Shown here piece by piece: positions 1 to 9,125 of a DNA stretch of 64,000 bases. The DNA comes from Gimesia alba (GTDB lineage Bacteria > Planctomycetota > Planctomycetia > Planctomycetales > Planctomycetaceae). Location: assembly GCF_007744675.1 (NCBI RefSeq), contig NZ_CP036269.1, positions 4,939,546 through 5,003,545 on the forward strand, written 5' to 3'. The notes below the pieces were generated by a model. It ran no database searches. It worked only from the letters and a program-made list of their open reading frames with translations, and was not told the origin of the DNA. A program made the position numbers and the translations under genes. Every line of letters starts with the position of its first letter. Position 1 is the first letter of the stretch.

Positions 1-1297
1 ACAGAAATAAATTGTTGAATGGGGTCGTGCCATCCAGAATTTTTTGCGGCGCGCCATACACACAGCCGTTGATGTGGCCTGTAAATTTTTTGATAGTTCG
101 TGGCGTAAAGGTATCAACGTCGATCACATGCGGCCGGAAGTCGGGTATGAATCGCATCGAAGATTCGAGAATCTGATCGTACCAGTATTTCTTTTCGGCG
201 ATGTATTTTTCTTCGGACAGATTCATCCAGTATTGGGGGTTTGCCAACGCGGTGATGCGAATCGAACCTTCTTCCAGTGGTTGATCGTATTCAAAATTAT
301 TCGGCGAGCAGATAATGCCGCTGCGGATGTCGCACGGCTCTTTTGACTGCTCGTAGTAAAAGTCTTCGGAATCGTTATAGAAGACGATGGTCTCGTCATG
401 TCCGAACGTTTTTGGCTCTTGATCCAATACGGAAATGGTCTCGACGAAGGAAATCTCGCCGGGAGTGAAACGATCATCCTGTGGCACGTCTGCGCCGCAC
501 ATTTGTAGTGTTTCTGCGGAACCGGCCGAAGAGAGTACGTTTTTCGCTTCGAGAATCTGGCCATCATCCAGCATTACGCCCGAGACATGATTGCCATCGG
601 TCAACAACTCCTTGACGCCGGCTCGGAGTTTGAGTTCTCCCCCCAGTGATTTGAATTTGCGAACCAGATTTTTCAGAATCAGACGCACGCCTTTATAAGG
701 GCGGGCAAAGCCTTCCTGGTAGATGCTGCGGAACATGATCACGAACTGATTGAAATCCATGTCATGCTCGGAAGGACTGCCATAAAACATCAGCGGACAA
801 AGCAACATATTGATCAGCAGCGGATCGGAGATATGAGCGGCCATCCGTTCGCGGGCCGAGATCCAGGTCTGCCCCAGGTCGCCGATATTATGCGCATCGA
901 TTTCCGCAACCAATGTGCGAAAGCCGTCAATCTGTTGAGGAAACTGCTCGGCGATTTGAGCTTCGAAATAATCGAACTGATTATTGAATCGGAGGGTATG
1001 TCCGGGAAAGACGACCGAGGAACCGCATTGCGGGCTCAGGTCAAAGTCTTCCCATTGAAAGCGGAGCTGACGGAGAATTTTATTCAGCGGCCCCCGTTTA
1101 CCACCGGGGGGCGAATAATTCGTAATCGCGTGCAGGCCGACATCATGATTCCGACCGCGCAGGCGATAGAAGGAATTCAAGCCTCCAATGGTCGTGTGCC
1201 TTTCGAGAATGCACACATTCTTTCCGTAATAAGCCAGGCGGATTCCCGCAGCCAGACCGGAGAGACCGGCACCAATGATGATTGAATCGTAGCTCAT
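1..1297 (-). CDS. CrtI/phytoene-desaturase-like FAD oxidoreductase (3' end outside window)
   Basis: The reading frame is open from the ATG at 1297 to the window edge, so the C-terminus is missing. The N-terminus MSYDSIIIGAGLSGLAAG is a Rossmann FAD/NAD-binding fold with GxGxxG, followed by the ILER acidic residue at the end of the second beta strand and then GGLNSFYRLRGRNHDVGLHA. Near the edge the protein reads NGCVYGAPQK followed by TTPFNNLFL, which matches the C-terminal flavin-binding part of the phytoene desaturase / retinol saturase-like family. The gene starts 21 bases after the acyl carrier protein gene on the same strand and is probably co-transcribed with it. By family it should desaturate, saturate or isomerise a hydrophobic polyene. 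The neighbours suggest an ACP-bound or ACP-derived acyl chain rather than a carotenoid, which is inference. Confidence 0.85.
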   Translation of the reverse strand, partial: MSYDSIIIGAGLSGLAAGIRLAYYGKNVCILERHTTIGGLNSFYRLRGRNHDVGLHAITNYSPPGGKRGPLNKILRQLRFQWEDFDLSPQCGSSVVFPGHTLRFNNQFDYFEAQIAEQFPQQIDGFRTLVAEIDAHNIGDLGQTWISARERMAAHISDPLLINMLLCPLMFYGSPSEHDMDFNQFVIMFRSIYQEGFARPYKGVRLILKNLVRKFKSLGGELKLRAGVKELLTDGNHVSGVMLDDGQILEAKNVLSSAGSAETLQMCGADVPQDDRFTPGEISFVETISVLDQEPKTFGHDETIVFYNDSEDFYYEQSKEPCDIRSGIICSPNNFEYDQPLEEGSIRITALANPQYWMNLSEEKYIAEKKYWYDQILESSMRFIPDFRPHVIDVDTFTPRTIKKFTGHINGCVYGAPQKILDGTTPFNNLFL

Positions 1298-1318
1298 GGC
1301 GGAGGGAATCTACGGGAA

Positions 1319-1582
1319 TCAGACGGTGCTTTCCGCATCCTTCAGGAGAGGTGTGAGATAAGTAACAGTGCTATCCATTGTTACCAGCTCACCGTAGTCT
1401 TCTTCTGGAATCTGAACGCGATAGAGTTTTCTCAACTCCATGACGATGTCCAGGAAGTCCATGCTGTCTAATTCCATCTGTTCACGAAAAGGAACACTAT
1501 CGTCAAGCTCCGAAAGATCCTCATCGGGAGCAATTCGCGCTAAAATATCCAAGATAACCGATCTGATTTGTTCCGGCGCCAT
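1319..1582 (-). CDS. acyl carrier protein
   Basis: This is an 87-residue acidic protein of normal ACP length. The motif ELDSMDFLD places the phosphopantetheine attachment serine at residue 40, with a conserved acidic residue before it and a hydrophobic residue after it. It is probably a dedicated carrier and not the housekeeping AcpP, because the sequence around the serine is DSMD (AcpP has DSLD) and because it sits between a ketoacyl synthase and an FAD oxidoreductase on the same strand. A gap of 321 bases separates it from the upstream synthase gene, so it may have its own promoter. It would be loaded by a phosphopantetheinyl transferase encoded elsewhere. The pathway product is unknown. 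Confidence 0.9.
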   Translation of the reverse strand: MAPEQIRSVILDILARIAPDEDLSELDDSVPFREQMELDSMDFLDIVMELRKLYRVQIPEEDYGELVTMDSTVTYLTPLLKDAESTV

Positions 1583-1903
1583 GCAGAAACTCCAAACTTT
1601 CTAAAAATCCTATAACGTCGATTTCGATCAGTGAATCTCACGGCTTTCACTGCGAATTTTAGTGCGGGGAAGCCTCTTATACCAAAGAAACAAAACCCCC
1701 GCCAGAAGCCGGGATATAAAAAACCGCCCCTTATATGGAATACTATAGCGCGTTCGAAACGATTTAAACCGACTGAACCCTTGAGAAATCAGAGTTTTTC
1801 AGAAAATCTACACGGAAGCGTCATATCTCATGAGGGAAATCATGCTGAGACGGGAAAAGCTGCTTTGTGATTTGAAGTTAAACAAATCCGTCAAGTAATC
1901 TGT
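1583..1903. other. intergenic gap between the KAS and ACP genes
   Basis: There are 321 bases between the end of the ketoacyl synthase gene and the start of the ACP gene, both on the minus strand. A plus-strand open frame here (1631-1870) has no ribosome site and a composition that does not look like a protein. I see no tRNA or strong terminator. It probably holds the promoter and leader for the ACP and oxidoreductase genes. Confidence 0.4.
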
Positions 1904-3154
1904 TCAGGCAGAATATTTTTTGATGATCAGAACAGAATTAATTCCCAGCATGCCGAACGAGTTGTTCAGAATACATTCGACCTGATCCATCTGCCGCGGC
2001 TGATTGGGGACCAGTTGTGGTAAATTACATTCCGGGTCGAGCTCATCCAGATTCAGCGTCGCATGGGCAATGCCATCTTCAAACGCGGGAAGATTCCCCA
2101 GCATTTCCAGTGCACCGGCGGCTCCCATCGCATGCCCAATAAAGCTTTTGGTATTATTGATTGCCAGATCAGGACAATCAGAGAAGACACTCGCCAAAGC
2201 TTTGGCTTCTTCGATATCACCTTGCGTTGTCGCTGTGGCATGACTACTGACGATATCAACATCTTCCGGCTTCAATCCAGCTCGCTTGAGTGCGAGTTGA
2301 ATACATTCTGCTTGTCGATTCGAATTCGGAAGTACGAAATCGCTGGCATCGGAATTCATGGCGTACCCCACGATTTCCCCGTAAATCGTAGCACCACGTG
2401 CGAGTGCATCGGGCAGACGTTCCAATGTGCAGACCGCGCCCCCTTCGGCAACGACAATCCCGTTGCGATTCACATCAAAGGGCCGACAGGCTTTCGCAGG
2501 ATCGGCGTTCGTTGCCAGTGCCCCCTGACTCTGAAAGCTGGCAAAAATACCAAATGTATGGATACTTTCAGACACACCGCCGCACAATGCGATATCGACT
2601 TCATTCAGCCGCAGCATCTGCACGCCTTGAATAAAACCGGCGTTCCCCGCTGCACAAGCCGCTCCCAATGTCAGATGCGGACCAGTGATCCCCATATTCA
2701 GCGTGACTTCACCGGCGGGATTATTTGCAACAGTTCTGGGATTATGATGATGCGACCAGACTTTGGTGTCATAATCGAACTGGGAAATCTCGTAGACTTC
2801 GTTCTCGGTTTCGACGTTACCATGCTCGGTAATTCCGAGATAAACGCCTACCCGATCCCGGGCCACGTTTTCCCAATCCAGCTTCGATTGATTGACGGCT
2901 TCATTCGCACAATAAATGGCGATTGAGCCAGCCCGTGTCCCTCGACGGACCTCTTTGCGTTTCTGATAACGTAATTCATCAAAATCGCAAACACCGGCGA
3001 GAACATCGCCCATATAGCGAATGTTATAATCAACGACACCCGAACGACCTTCCAGCAGGTTTTGCCGAAATTCCTCCAGATTGTTTCCATTCGGAGCCGT
3101 CAAGCCAATTCCAGTAATGACAATGCGGCTTTGAGGGTCCACTGATTCCTGCAT
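1904..3154 (-). CDS. beta-ketoacyl-ACP synthase, FabF/KAS II type
   Basis: The 416-residue protein is of normal length for a KAS II condensing enzyme, which elongates an acyl-ACP by decarboxylative condensation with malonyl-ACP. The N-terminus has VITGIGLTAPNGN. The catalytic Cys-His-His triad is present: Cys167 in GAACAAGNAG, His305 in SSHATATTQGD and His341 in FIGHAMGAAGALE, with the conserved lysine at 336 in NNTKSF. The nucleophile context is GAACAAG and not the usual TACATG of FabF, so this is a divergent branch of the kind used in specialised pathways. It lies upstream of an ACP and a CrtI-like oxidoreductase on the same strand. The substrate cannot be read from the sequence. Confidence 0.9.
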   Translation of the reverse strand: MQESVDPQSRIVITGIGLTAPNGNNLEEFRQNLLEGRSGVVDYNIRYMGDVLAGVCDFDELRYQKRKEVRRGTRAGSIAIYCANEAVNQSKLDWENVARDRVGVYLGITEHGNVETENEVYEISQFDYDTKVWSHHHNPRTVANNPAGEVTLNMGITGPHLTLGAACAAGNAGFIQGVQMLRLNEVDIALCGGVSESIHTFGIFASFQSQGALATNADPAKACRPFDVNRNGIVVAEGGAVCTLERLPDALARGATIYGEIVGYAMNSDASDFVLPNSNRQAECIQLALKRAGLKPEDVDIVSSHATATTQGDIEEAKALASVFSDCPDLAINNTKSFIGHAMGAAGALEMLGNLPAFEDGIAHATLNLDELDPECNLPQLVPNQPRQMDQVECILNNSFGMLGINSVLIIKKYSA

Positions 3155-3630
3155 GGATTTATACCACTCTGATCGATTTACAAATGCGGTGAATATTCAT
3201 AGGCCACTCAGCCGTTCAGCCGAGCAGGGGAAATGATAAATAATAACCCAAGGAGATTACCCGTTCTACAATAAACTCGCAAGTGGCGCGGCAAATGAGA
3301 TTTGTGATTCAAGATAGAATAGACGACACTGCCGAAAAACTTTCTGTATAGGTAACTTTACTTTTCTGAACCATGGAATTGGATCTCCCATTTCCTCAGA
3401 AACCGGGTAAGATGGAAGACGGCACTCTGAGCTATCTCAAAGCGACGCGATCATTCCCTCATCTACGAAGAAATAATCTGCCTCCCTGAAAAAATACGAT
3501 TCTGATTTCCAAAACATAAATTCCATAAAAACAGGGACTTACATCGAGACCTACTCATAGAAGCCATCTGTTCAAGAAAATAATGCTGTTTATCTCCGTC
3601 CGTTTTCTGCATTTGCGTACGATTACTGAT
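3155..3630. other. divergent intergenic region between KAS and ECF sigma genes
   Basis: About 430-475 bases separate two genes transcribed away from each other, so both promoters should lie here. I see no coding frame, RNA gene or convincing operator. Confidence 0.4.
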
Positions 3631-4200
3631 ATGGACCATTCATTGGAATCACAACCAGACACAGCAGCAGCCCCGGGACCGGTCCCGAATGAGCAGTTTG
3701 TCTCATTACTGGCCCGGCACCACAGCCTGATTCGTGGTTTTATTGGAACGCTGCTGCCTCACCAGACCGACGCCGAAGATGTTTTTCAGCAAACGTGCCT
3801 GGTTTTGTGGAGAAAATGGAATACCTTTGACTCAGCACAAAGCTTTTCGTCCTGGGCCTGCGGAATTGCCTTTTATGAAGTCAAAAACTTTCAACGGGTC
3901 CAGAGTCGGGATCGGCTCTATTTTTCTGACGAAGTGCTGTCACTCATCGCAGAGCACCAGACAAACACACTTCCCGAAACCGATCAGCAAAAACAGGCAC
4001 TCGAAGACTGCATCCAGAAACTGGAAGGCGAAAACAGACAGCTCATCCTGGATTGTTACCACAGTCAACGCACGATCAAAGAAGTCGCCGCACAACTGGG
4101 GCGATCCAGCGATGCGATTTATAAAAAGCTCTCCCGCTTACGACTGCGACTGATGGACTGCGTTCGTCAGTCCCTCCCTTCAGTGGAGGCAGGCTCATGA
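3631..4200 (+). CDS. ECF-type RNA polymerase sigma factor (planctomycete family)
   Basis: Region 2 is visible in FVSLLARHHSLIRGFI and DAEDVFQQTCLVLWRKW, followed by SFSSWACGIAFYEVKNF. Region 4 is a C-terminal helix-turn-helix including IKEVAAQLGRSSDAIYKKLSRLR. The frame is open from 3583, but the extra 16 residues (MLFISVRFLHLRT...) are unlike a sigma factor, so the ATG at 3631 is preferred; neither start has a clear ribosome site. The end overlaps the next gene by four bases (ATGA), so translation is probably coupled. By family it recruits RNA polymerase to a small regulon, and the downstream gene is a FecR-like partner. The nearby cytochrome/DUF1501 genes are plausible targets, which is inference. 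Confidence 0.88.
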   Translation: MDHSLESQPDTAAAPGPVPNEQFVSLLARHHSLIRGFIGTLLPHQTDAEDVFQQTCLVLWRKWNTFDSAQSFSSWACGIAFYEVKNFQRVQSRDRLYFSDEVLSLIAEHQTNTLPETDQQKQALEDCIQKLEGENRQLILDCYHSQRTIKEVAAQLGRSSDAIYKKLSRLRLRLMDCVRQSLPSVEAGS

Positions 4201-5840
4201 AAAAAACGACTCTTCAGAATCACCAACTGATCCAATTGATCGATGCGTTCCTGCAAGGGGACATCACTCCGCAAGAACATGCGGAGTTGGAACGACAGTT
4301 GAAAGAAGATCCCGAGCAGCGACAGCTTTACGTGGATTACATGCGCGTGCATGTGGGACTCTCAACCTGGGCGACGGAAACGAATGAGTCTGAAGACTGG
4401 ATTCCCCATCCCACGCAGCCAGAACAACATACAAAATTAGGAACTCCCCGCTTTCTGCTGCTATTAGTAACTTCACTCGTGGCGGCGACACTCTTGCTCT
4501 CTCTGGCCTACTACGCCGGCTGGAATACCGGTTCAGGCCATGAACCGTTGATCGCAGAAACTCCGGTGTCCCAACCGGAGTCCGAAACGAATGTGCCGAA
4601 AACCGATCACATCGCTTTATTAACGCAAGCCGTCGGTGTGGAGTGGGATACACCCCGCAATCTGCAACCAGGCGCCGGATTATCCGCAGGCTGGTTGAAA
4701 CTGAAACGCGGCACGATTCAGGTAGAACTGATCAGCGGTGCTTCGGTCCTCATCGAAGGCCCCGCCGCGTTCGAATTGATTTCTCCACTCAAAGCCTTTT
4801 GTCAGTATGGTAAAGTCCGGGCTTCCGTTCCCGAACAGGCGCAGGGTTTTACGATTGAAACGTCGCGATTGAACGTCGTCGATCTGGGAACCGAATTCAC
4901 GCTCTCTCTTGATGCGACCGGCAACGGACAGGTGCAGGTCATAGACGGCGAAGTGGAACTGCATTCTCCCGATCAAAAAACGACTCGCCCCAATATTCAG
5001 AATTTAAAAACTGGGGAAGGCGTGCAGTTTGATCAACGGGGTTCGATCAATCGTTTAACTGACGTGATCCTGCCACTGCTCAATCCGGAAGAACTCTCGC
5101 ATCTGGCAGAACAACAGCAGGCACAGCAATTCACCCGCTGGCAGGAACAGAATGCCGCTCTTAAAACCGATCCGTCCTTGATCGCCTATTACGACTTTGA
5201 AGAATCCTCAAACTGGTTACGCACACTCAAGAATAAAAAACATGATGCGTCTTCCGCCGATGGCGCGATCGTGGGCTGCCAATGGACGTCAGGCCGCTGG
5301 CCGCAGAAACGGGCATTGGAATTCAAACGGACCAGCGATCGCGTGCGGCTGCATGTTCCGGGCGAATATGAGTCACTGACACTAATGGCCTGGGTCCGCA
5401 TTGAAGGTTTCGACCGCTGGCTCAGCTCGCTCATGCTCACCGATGGCTACAACGCGGGCAATCCGCACTGGCAGCTCAGTGATAAAGGCGAAATCATTCT
5501 CGGCGTCAAAACCGGCCCCGGCAAGAACTTTTTCTCGCCCGTCGTCCTGCAACCCACAGACCTCGGCCGCTGGATTCATCTAGCGACCGTTTATGATCAT
5601 CGGAATAAAGAAGTCGTGCACTATCTGGATGGCGTTCCCGTCAGCCATCATAAAATTGAAAACCCGATTCCGCTGGTGATTGGACCTGCCGAAATCGGCA
5701 ACTGGCGACCGCAAGAACACACGGGCGAACATTCCATCCGAAGTTTAAACGGCCGCCTGGATGAATTTGCGTTATTCGGACGGGCCTTATCGGCAGAAGA
5801 AATTTTGAAGTTGTATCAGTCCGGAAAACCCAATTCCTGA
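4197..5840 (+). CDS. FecR-like membrane protein with C-terminal LamG domain (likely anti-sigma partner)
   Basis: The 547-residue protein starts with a cytoplasmic region (residues 1-80, including a DAFLQGDITPQEHAELE helix typical of anti-sigma N-termini). A single membrane helix follows at about 86-107. A FecR-type beta domain lies at roughly 140-290, containing GASVLIEGPAAFELIS and VVDLGTEFTL. After a Gln-rich linker comes a LamG/concanavalin-like domain at roughly 330-540, with LMAWVRIEGF and IGNWRP. The gene overlaps the sigma factor gene by ATGA. In this family the cytoplasmic part is thought to hold the sigma factor and the outer domain to sense a ligand, probably a glycan. This pairing is common in Planctomycetes; the signal is unknown. 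Confidence 0.88.
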   Translation: MKKTTLQNHQLIQLIDAFLQGDITPQEHAELERQLKEDPEQRQLYVDYMRVHVGLSTWATETNESEDWIPHPTQPEQHTKLGTPRFLLLLVTSLVAATLLLSLAYYAGWNTGSGHEPLIAETPVSQPESETNVPKTDHIALLTQAVGVEWDTPRNLQPGAGLSAGWLKLKRGTIQVELISGASVLIEGPAAFELISPLKAFCQYGKVRASVPEQAQGFTIETSRLNVVDLGTEFTLSLDATGNGQVQVIDGEVELHSPDQKTTRPNIQNLKTGEGVQFDQRGSINRLTDVILPLLNPEELSHLAEQQQAQQFTRWQEQNAALKTDPSLIAYYDFEESSNWLRTLKNKKHDASSADGAIVGCQWTSGRWPQKRALEFKRTSDRVRLHVPGEYESLTLMAWVRIEGFDRWLSSLMLTDGYNAGNPHWQLSDKGEIILGVKTGPGKNFFSPVVLQPTDLGRWIHLATVYDHRNKEVVHYLDGVPVSHHKIENPIPLVIGPAEIGNWRPQEHTGEHSIRSLNGRLDEFALFGRALSAEEILKLYQSGKPNS

Positions 5841-5934
5841 TTGATTTCTCAACGAATTTGTTGTGACATATAGATTAACCATACTCACTCCCTGAAATCT
5901 CACCTGACTTTACATTCAAGACGACGAGGCTTTG

Positions 5935-8900
5935 ATGCGGAATTCGACAAGCGCGCTCATACTGTTGGTCGGTATCCTGTTACCCGTTTCTCTCTCTGCA
6001 GCAGAAAAGAAACCTGCCCTTCCACCCGACCATGCGAAACGCATGCAACAGGGACTGGAGCTCTTCAAAAAAGAAGTGCGGCCGCTGTTAGTTGAAAAAT
6101 GTCTTAAATGTCATGGCGGCAAATCAGTCAAAGGGGACTTCGATCTTTCCAACCGCAAATTCCTGCTCGACAGTGGCATGATCGAAAAGACGGGGAAAGC
6201 GAGCTACCTGATGGCGCTGGTTGAGCACCGCGAAGAACCCTATATGCCGCTCAAGGAAAAGAAACTCTCTGAGAAGGAAATCGCCAGTCTGTCCAAGTGG
6301 ATCGATCTGGGCGCCCCTTATGATAAACCTCTCGCAACATCGGATAAAGCGAACTCAGGTAAACTGGTGGTCACAGACGACGACCGAAAGTTCTGGTCGT
6401 TTCAACCTCTGAGTTCTCCCTCCGTCCCGAAAGACAAACATCAATCCTGGCGCCAGAATGACATCGATGCCTTTATTCTCGCAAAGCAGGAAGAAAAAGG
6501 ACTGGCGCCGAACGATCCTGTCAGCAAGCGGTCCTATATCCGCCGCGCGTATTTTGATTTAATCGGCCTCCCCCCGACTCCGGCCGAAGTCGATGAATTT
6601 CTTGCCGACCAGTCTCCCGATGCTTACGAAAATCTGATTGACCGGTTACTGGCCAGCCCGCGTTACGGCGAACGCTGGGCCCGGCACTGGCTGGACATCG
6701 CCCGTTTCGCCGAGAGTCATGGCTTCGAGCACGACTACGATCGCAACTTTGCCTATCACTATCGGGACTTTGTGATCAAAGCGTTGAATCAGGATATGCC
6801 CTACGATCAGTTTGTGAAATGGCAGTTAGCCGGCGATGAGATTGCCCCCGATGATCCGCTGGCGCTCATGGCAACCGGATTCCTAGGCGCAGGCGTGTTC
6901 CCCACACAGATCACCGCCAACGAAGTCGAGCGCACCCGCTATGATGCGTTGGACGATATGTTGAATACGACCGGTCTGGCGATGCTGGGACTAAGCGTGG
7001 GATGTGCGCGGTGTCACGATCATAAGTTTGATCCAATTGGCAGTGAAGACTATTACCGCATGCTGTCCACATTCACAACGACCGTCCGCACGGAAATTGA
7101 AATCGATTTGGACCCTGAAAAATACAAACGGGACAAAGCCCAATTTGATCTGGCACACGCGCCGCTGGTCAAAGCGTTGCAGGAATATGAAACCAGCCAG
7201 ATCAAGCCGAAGTTTGCCGACTGGCTGAAACAGGGAAAGGTCGATGCGGCGCAACTTGATGAATGGATTGTGCCCCATGTCGTCAGCCACAGTTCAAAAG
7301 GGAAAGCCCGTTTCGAAACGCTGGAAGATGGTTCGGTGCTGGTTAGTGGCCCCAATATCAATCAGGATCAGTACACGTTTAAACTGCGAACCAATGTCAC
7401 GCCGATCCGTTCGATTCGTCTCGAAACGTTAAGCCATCGCTCTTTACCGAAACAGGGGCCGGGCCGGGCAGTGAACGGCAACTTCTCTCTCACCGCATTT
7501 AAAGTCAAAGCGAAATCCCTTACGGACAAAAAGGGAGCCGCGAAAGACGTCAAACTGACCAATGCCCGAGCGACTCATGAACAGAACAAGACCACACTTT
7601 CAGCCGCGAGTGCCATTGACGGGCAATACGGTTCCGGCTGGGCCGTCGATTTAGGAGGCATCGGGAAAGATCAGGCAATCGTGTTCGACCTGGAATCACC
7701 TCTGGAAGTGAAAGGCGAAACCGAGCTGACCATTACCATATCGTTCACAAACAATGTGAATCACAGCATCGGTCGCCCGCGTTTTTCGGTCAGCAACTCC
7801 AGCTCTCCTACAGTGAAAACAGGAACCGGCAGTCCCGAGCAACTTTCTCAAGCGCTGCAACTGGTAGAACAGGGACACCCGGAAAAACTGACCGACGCGC
7901 AAAAGCAGATTCTCGAACGCCGCTTTCGTGAGCAGGATTCCCAATGGGTCGCCTTGTCTACAAAAGTCAATCAACATCTCAAAACGGAACCTCAGCCAGC
8001 TTTGACGAAAGTCATGATCTGCAGCGAAGGACCGGACATCAAACCGGTGCGGCATCATACGCAAGGCAAAGATTTCTTTGACGAAACGTATTTTCTTACT
8101 CGCGGAGACACGGAGCAAAAAGGGGACGTTGCCCAACAAGGCTTCCTGCAGGTATTGATGCGATCGCCTCAACAGGAAAAAGCCTGGATCGAAGCCCCTC
8201 CCAAATCGGCGACGACCTCGTACCGCCGCACGTCACTGGCGAACTGGATGACAGACACCAAACAGGGTGCGGGTGCATTACTGGCCCGTGTGATGGTCAA
8301 CCGGGTCTGGCAGCACCATATCGGCAGCGGAATTGTCGCGACTCCCAACGACTTCGGCCTGCAGGGAGAGCGACCGACTCATCCGGAACTGCTCGATTAT
8401 TTAGCCAATCAGCTCATTCAGCACGGCTGGCATCTGAAACCGTTACATAAGCAGATCATGCTGAGTGCGACCTACCGGCAGTCCACCTACTTTGATGAAC
8501 AAAAATCAAAACTCGATCCAGAAAACAAACTGCACTGGCGCCGTTCGCCTCAAAGACTGGAAGGCGAAGCCATTCGCGATTCCATTCTCTATATCGGCAG
8601 CCGACTTGATCCCACCATGTACGGGCCGGGAACGCTACAACAAGACAGCCAGCGTCGCAGCATCTATTTCAAAATCAAACGCAGCAAGCTTATTCCCATG
8701 ATGCAGCTGTTTGATGCTCCCGAAGCGTTAGTCAGCATCGGACAGCGTTCCAGCACTACGATTGCACCACAGGCACTGCTGTTTATGAATGCCAAATTCA
8801 TTCGGGAAAGTGCCAGGTCGTTTGCAAAACGGGTTCAACAGCAGCATCCAGATTCACTCGAGAAATCGATTGAAGCCGCCTATCAAATCGCTCTGGGACG

Positions 8901-9057
8901 TGCCCCTACTGCCAGTGAATCCGCGGTTTCTCTGGCGTTCATTCAACAACATCAAAAGTCATATGCAGCCGAAAAGCTGCCTGAGCCAACCTTGCTGGCG
9001 CTGACCGATTTCACACACGCGTTATTAAGCACCAACGAATTTGTTTATCCAAACTGA
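5935..9057 (+). CDS. secreted Planctomycetes-type cytochrome, DUF1549-DUF1553 protein
   Basis: The chosen start is the ATG at 5935, preceded by GACGAGG; an in-frame TTG lies just before it. The 1040-residue protein has a signal peptide (residues 1-22, ending SLSAAEK). A single haem motif of the Planctomycete cytochrome domain, CLKCHGG, follows with Cys56, Cys59 and His60. The DUF1549 region (about 175-385) includes RRAYFDLIGLPPTP, RYGERWARHWLD and a second CxxCH at Cys357-Cys360-His361 (VGCARCHDHKFDP). The C-terminal DUF1553 region (about 780-1035) has RVMVNRVWQHHIG and SPQRLEGEAIRDS. By family it is a large periplasmic or secreted cytochrome of unknown biochemical role, often placed near glycan-degradation genes. 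The next gene encodes its usual DUF1501 partner. Confidence 0.9.
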   Translation: MRNSTSALILLVGILLPVSLSAAEKKPALPPDHAKRMQQGLELFKKEVRPLLVEKCLKCHGGKSVKGDFDLSNRKFLLDSGMIEKTGKASYLMALVEHREEPYMPLKEKKLSEKEIASLSKWIDLGAPYDKPLATSDKANSGKLVVTDDDRKFWSFQPLSSPSVPKDKHQSWRQNDIDAFILAKQEEKGLAPNDPVSKRSYIRRAYFDLIGLPPTPAEVDEFLADQSPDAYENLIDRLLASPRYGERWARHWLDIARFAESHGFEHDYDRNFAYHYRDFVIKALNQDMPYDQFVKWQLAGDEIAPDDPLALMATGFLGAGVFPTQITANEVERTRYDALDDMLNTTGLAMLGLSVGCARCHDHKFDPIGSEDYYRMLSTFTTTVRTEIEIDLDPEKYKRDKAQFDLAHAPLVKALQEYETSQIKPKFADWLKQGKVDAAQLDEWIVPHVVSHSSKGKARFETLEDGSVLVSGPNINQDQYTFKLRTNVTPIRSIRLETLSHRSLPKQGPGRAVNGNFSLTAFKVKAKSLTDKKGAAKDVKLTNARATHEQNKTTLSAASAIDGQYGSGWAVDLGGIGKDQAIVFDLESPLEVKGETELTITISFTNNVNHSIGRPRFSVSNSSSPTVKTGTGSPEQLSQALQLVEQGHPEKLTDAQKQILERRFREQDSQWVALSTKVNQHLKTEPQPALTKVMICSEGPDIKPVRHHTQGKDFFDETYFLTRGDTEQKGDVAQQGFLQVLMRSPQQEKAWIEAPPKSATTSYRRTSLANWMTDTKQGAGALLARVMVNRVWQHHIGSGIVATPNDFGLQGERPTHPELLDYLANQLIQHGWHLKPLHKQIMLSATYRQSTYFDEQKSKLDPENKLHWRRSPQRLEGEAIRDSILYIGSRLDPTMYGPGTLQQDSQRRSIYFKIKRSKLIPMMQLFDAPEALVSIGQRSSTTIAPQALLFMNAKFIRESARSFAKRVQQQHPDSLEKSIEAAYQIALGRAPTASESAVSLAFIQQHQKSYAAEKLPEPTLLALTDFTHALLSTNEFVYPN

Positions 9058-9125
9058 AATCGATAATTGACTCTAAAGAGTATCAACAAAATAAATCACC
9101 CAACATTTTTCATTGGGGAAGTAAA

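Noticed and set aside
1631-1870. 79-codon plus-strand open frame in the KAS-ACP gap
   Set aside because: No ribosome site, implausible composition and no sign of conservation.
2063-2926. 287-codon plus-strand open frame
   Set aside because: It is antisense to the ketoacyl synthase gene, which has intact catalytic residues; the composition of the antisense frame is not protein-like.
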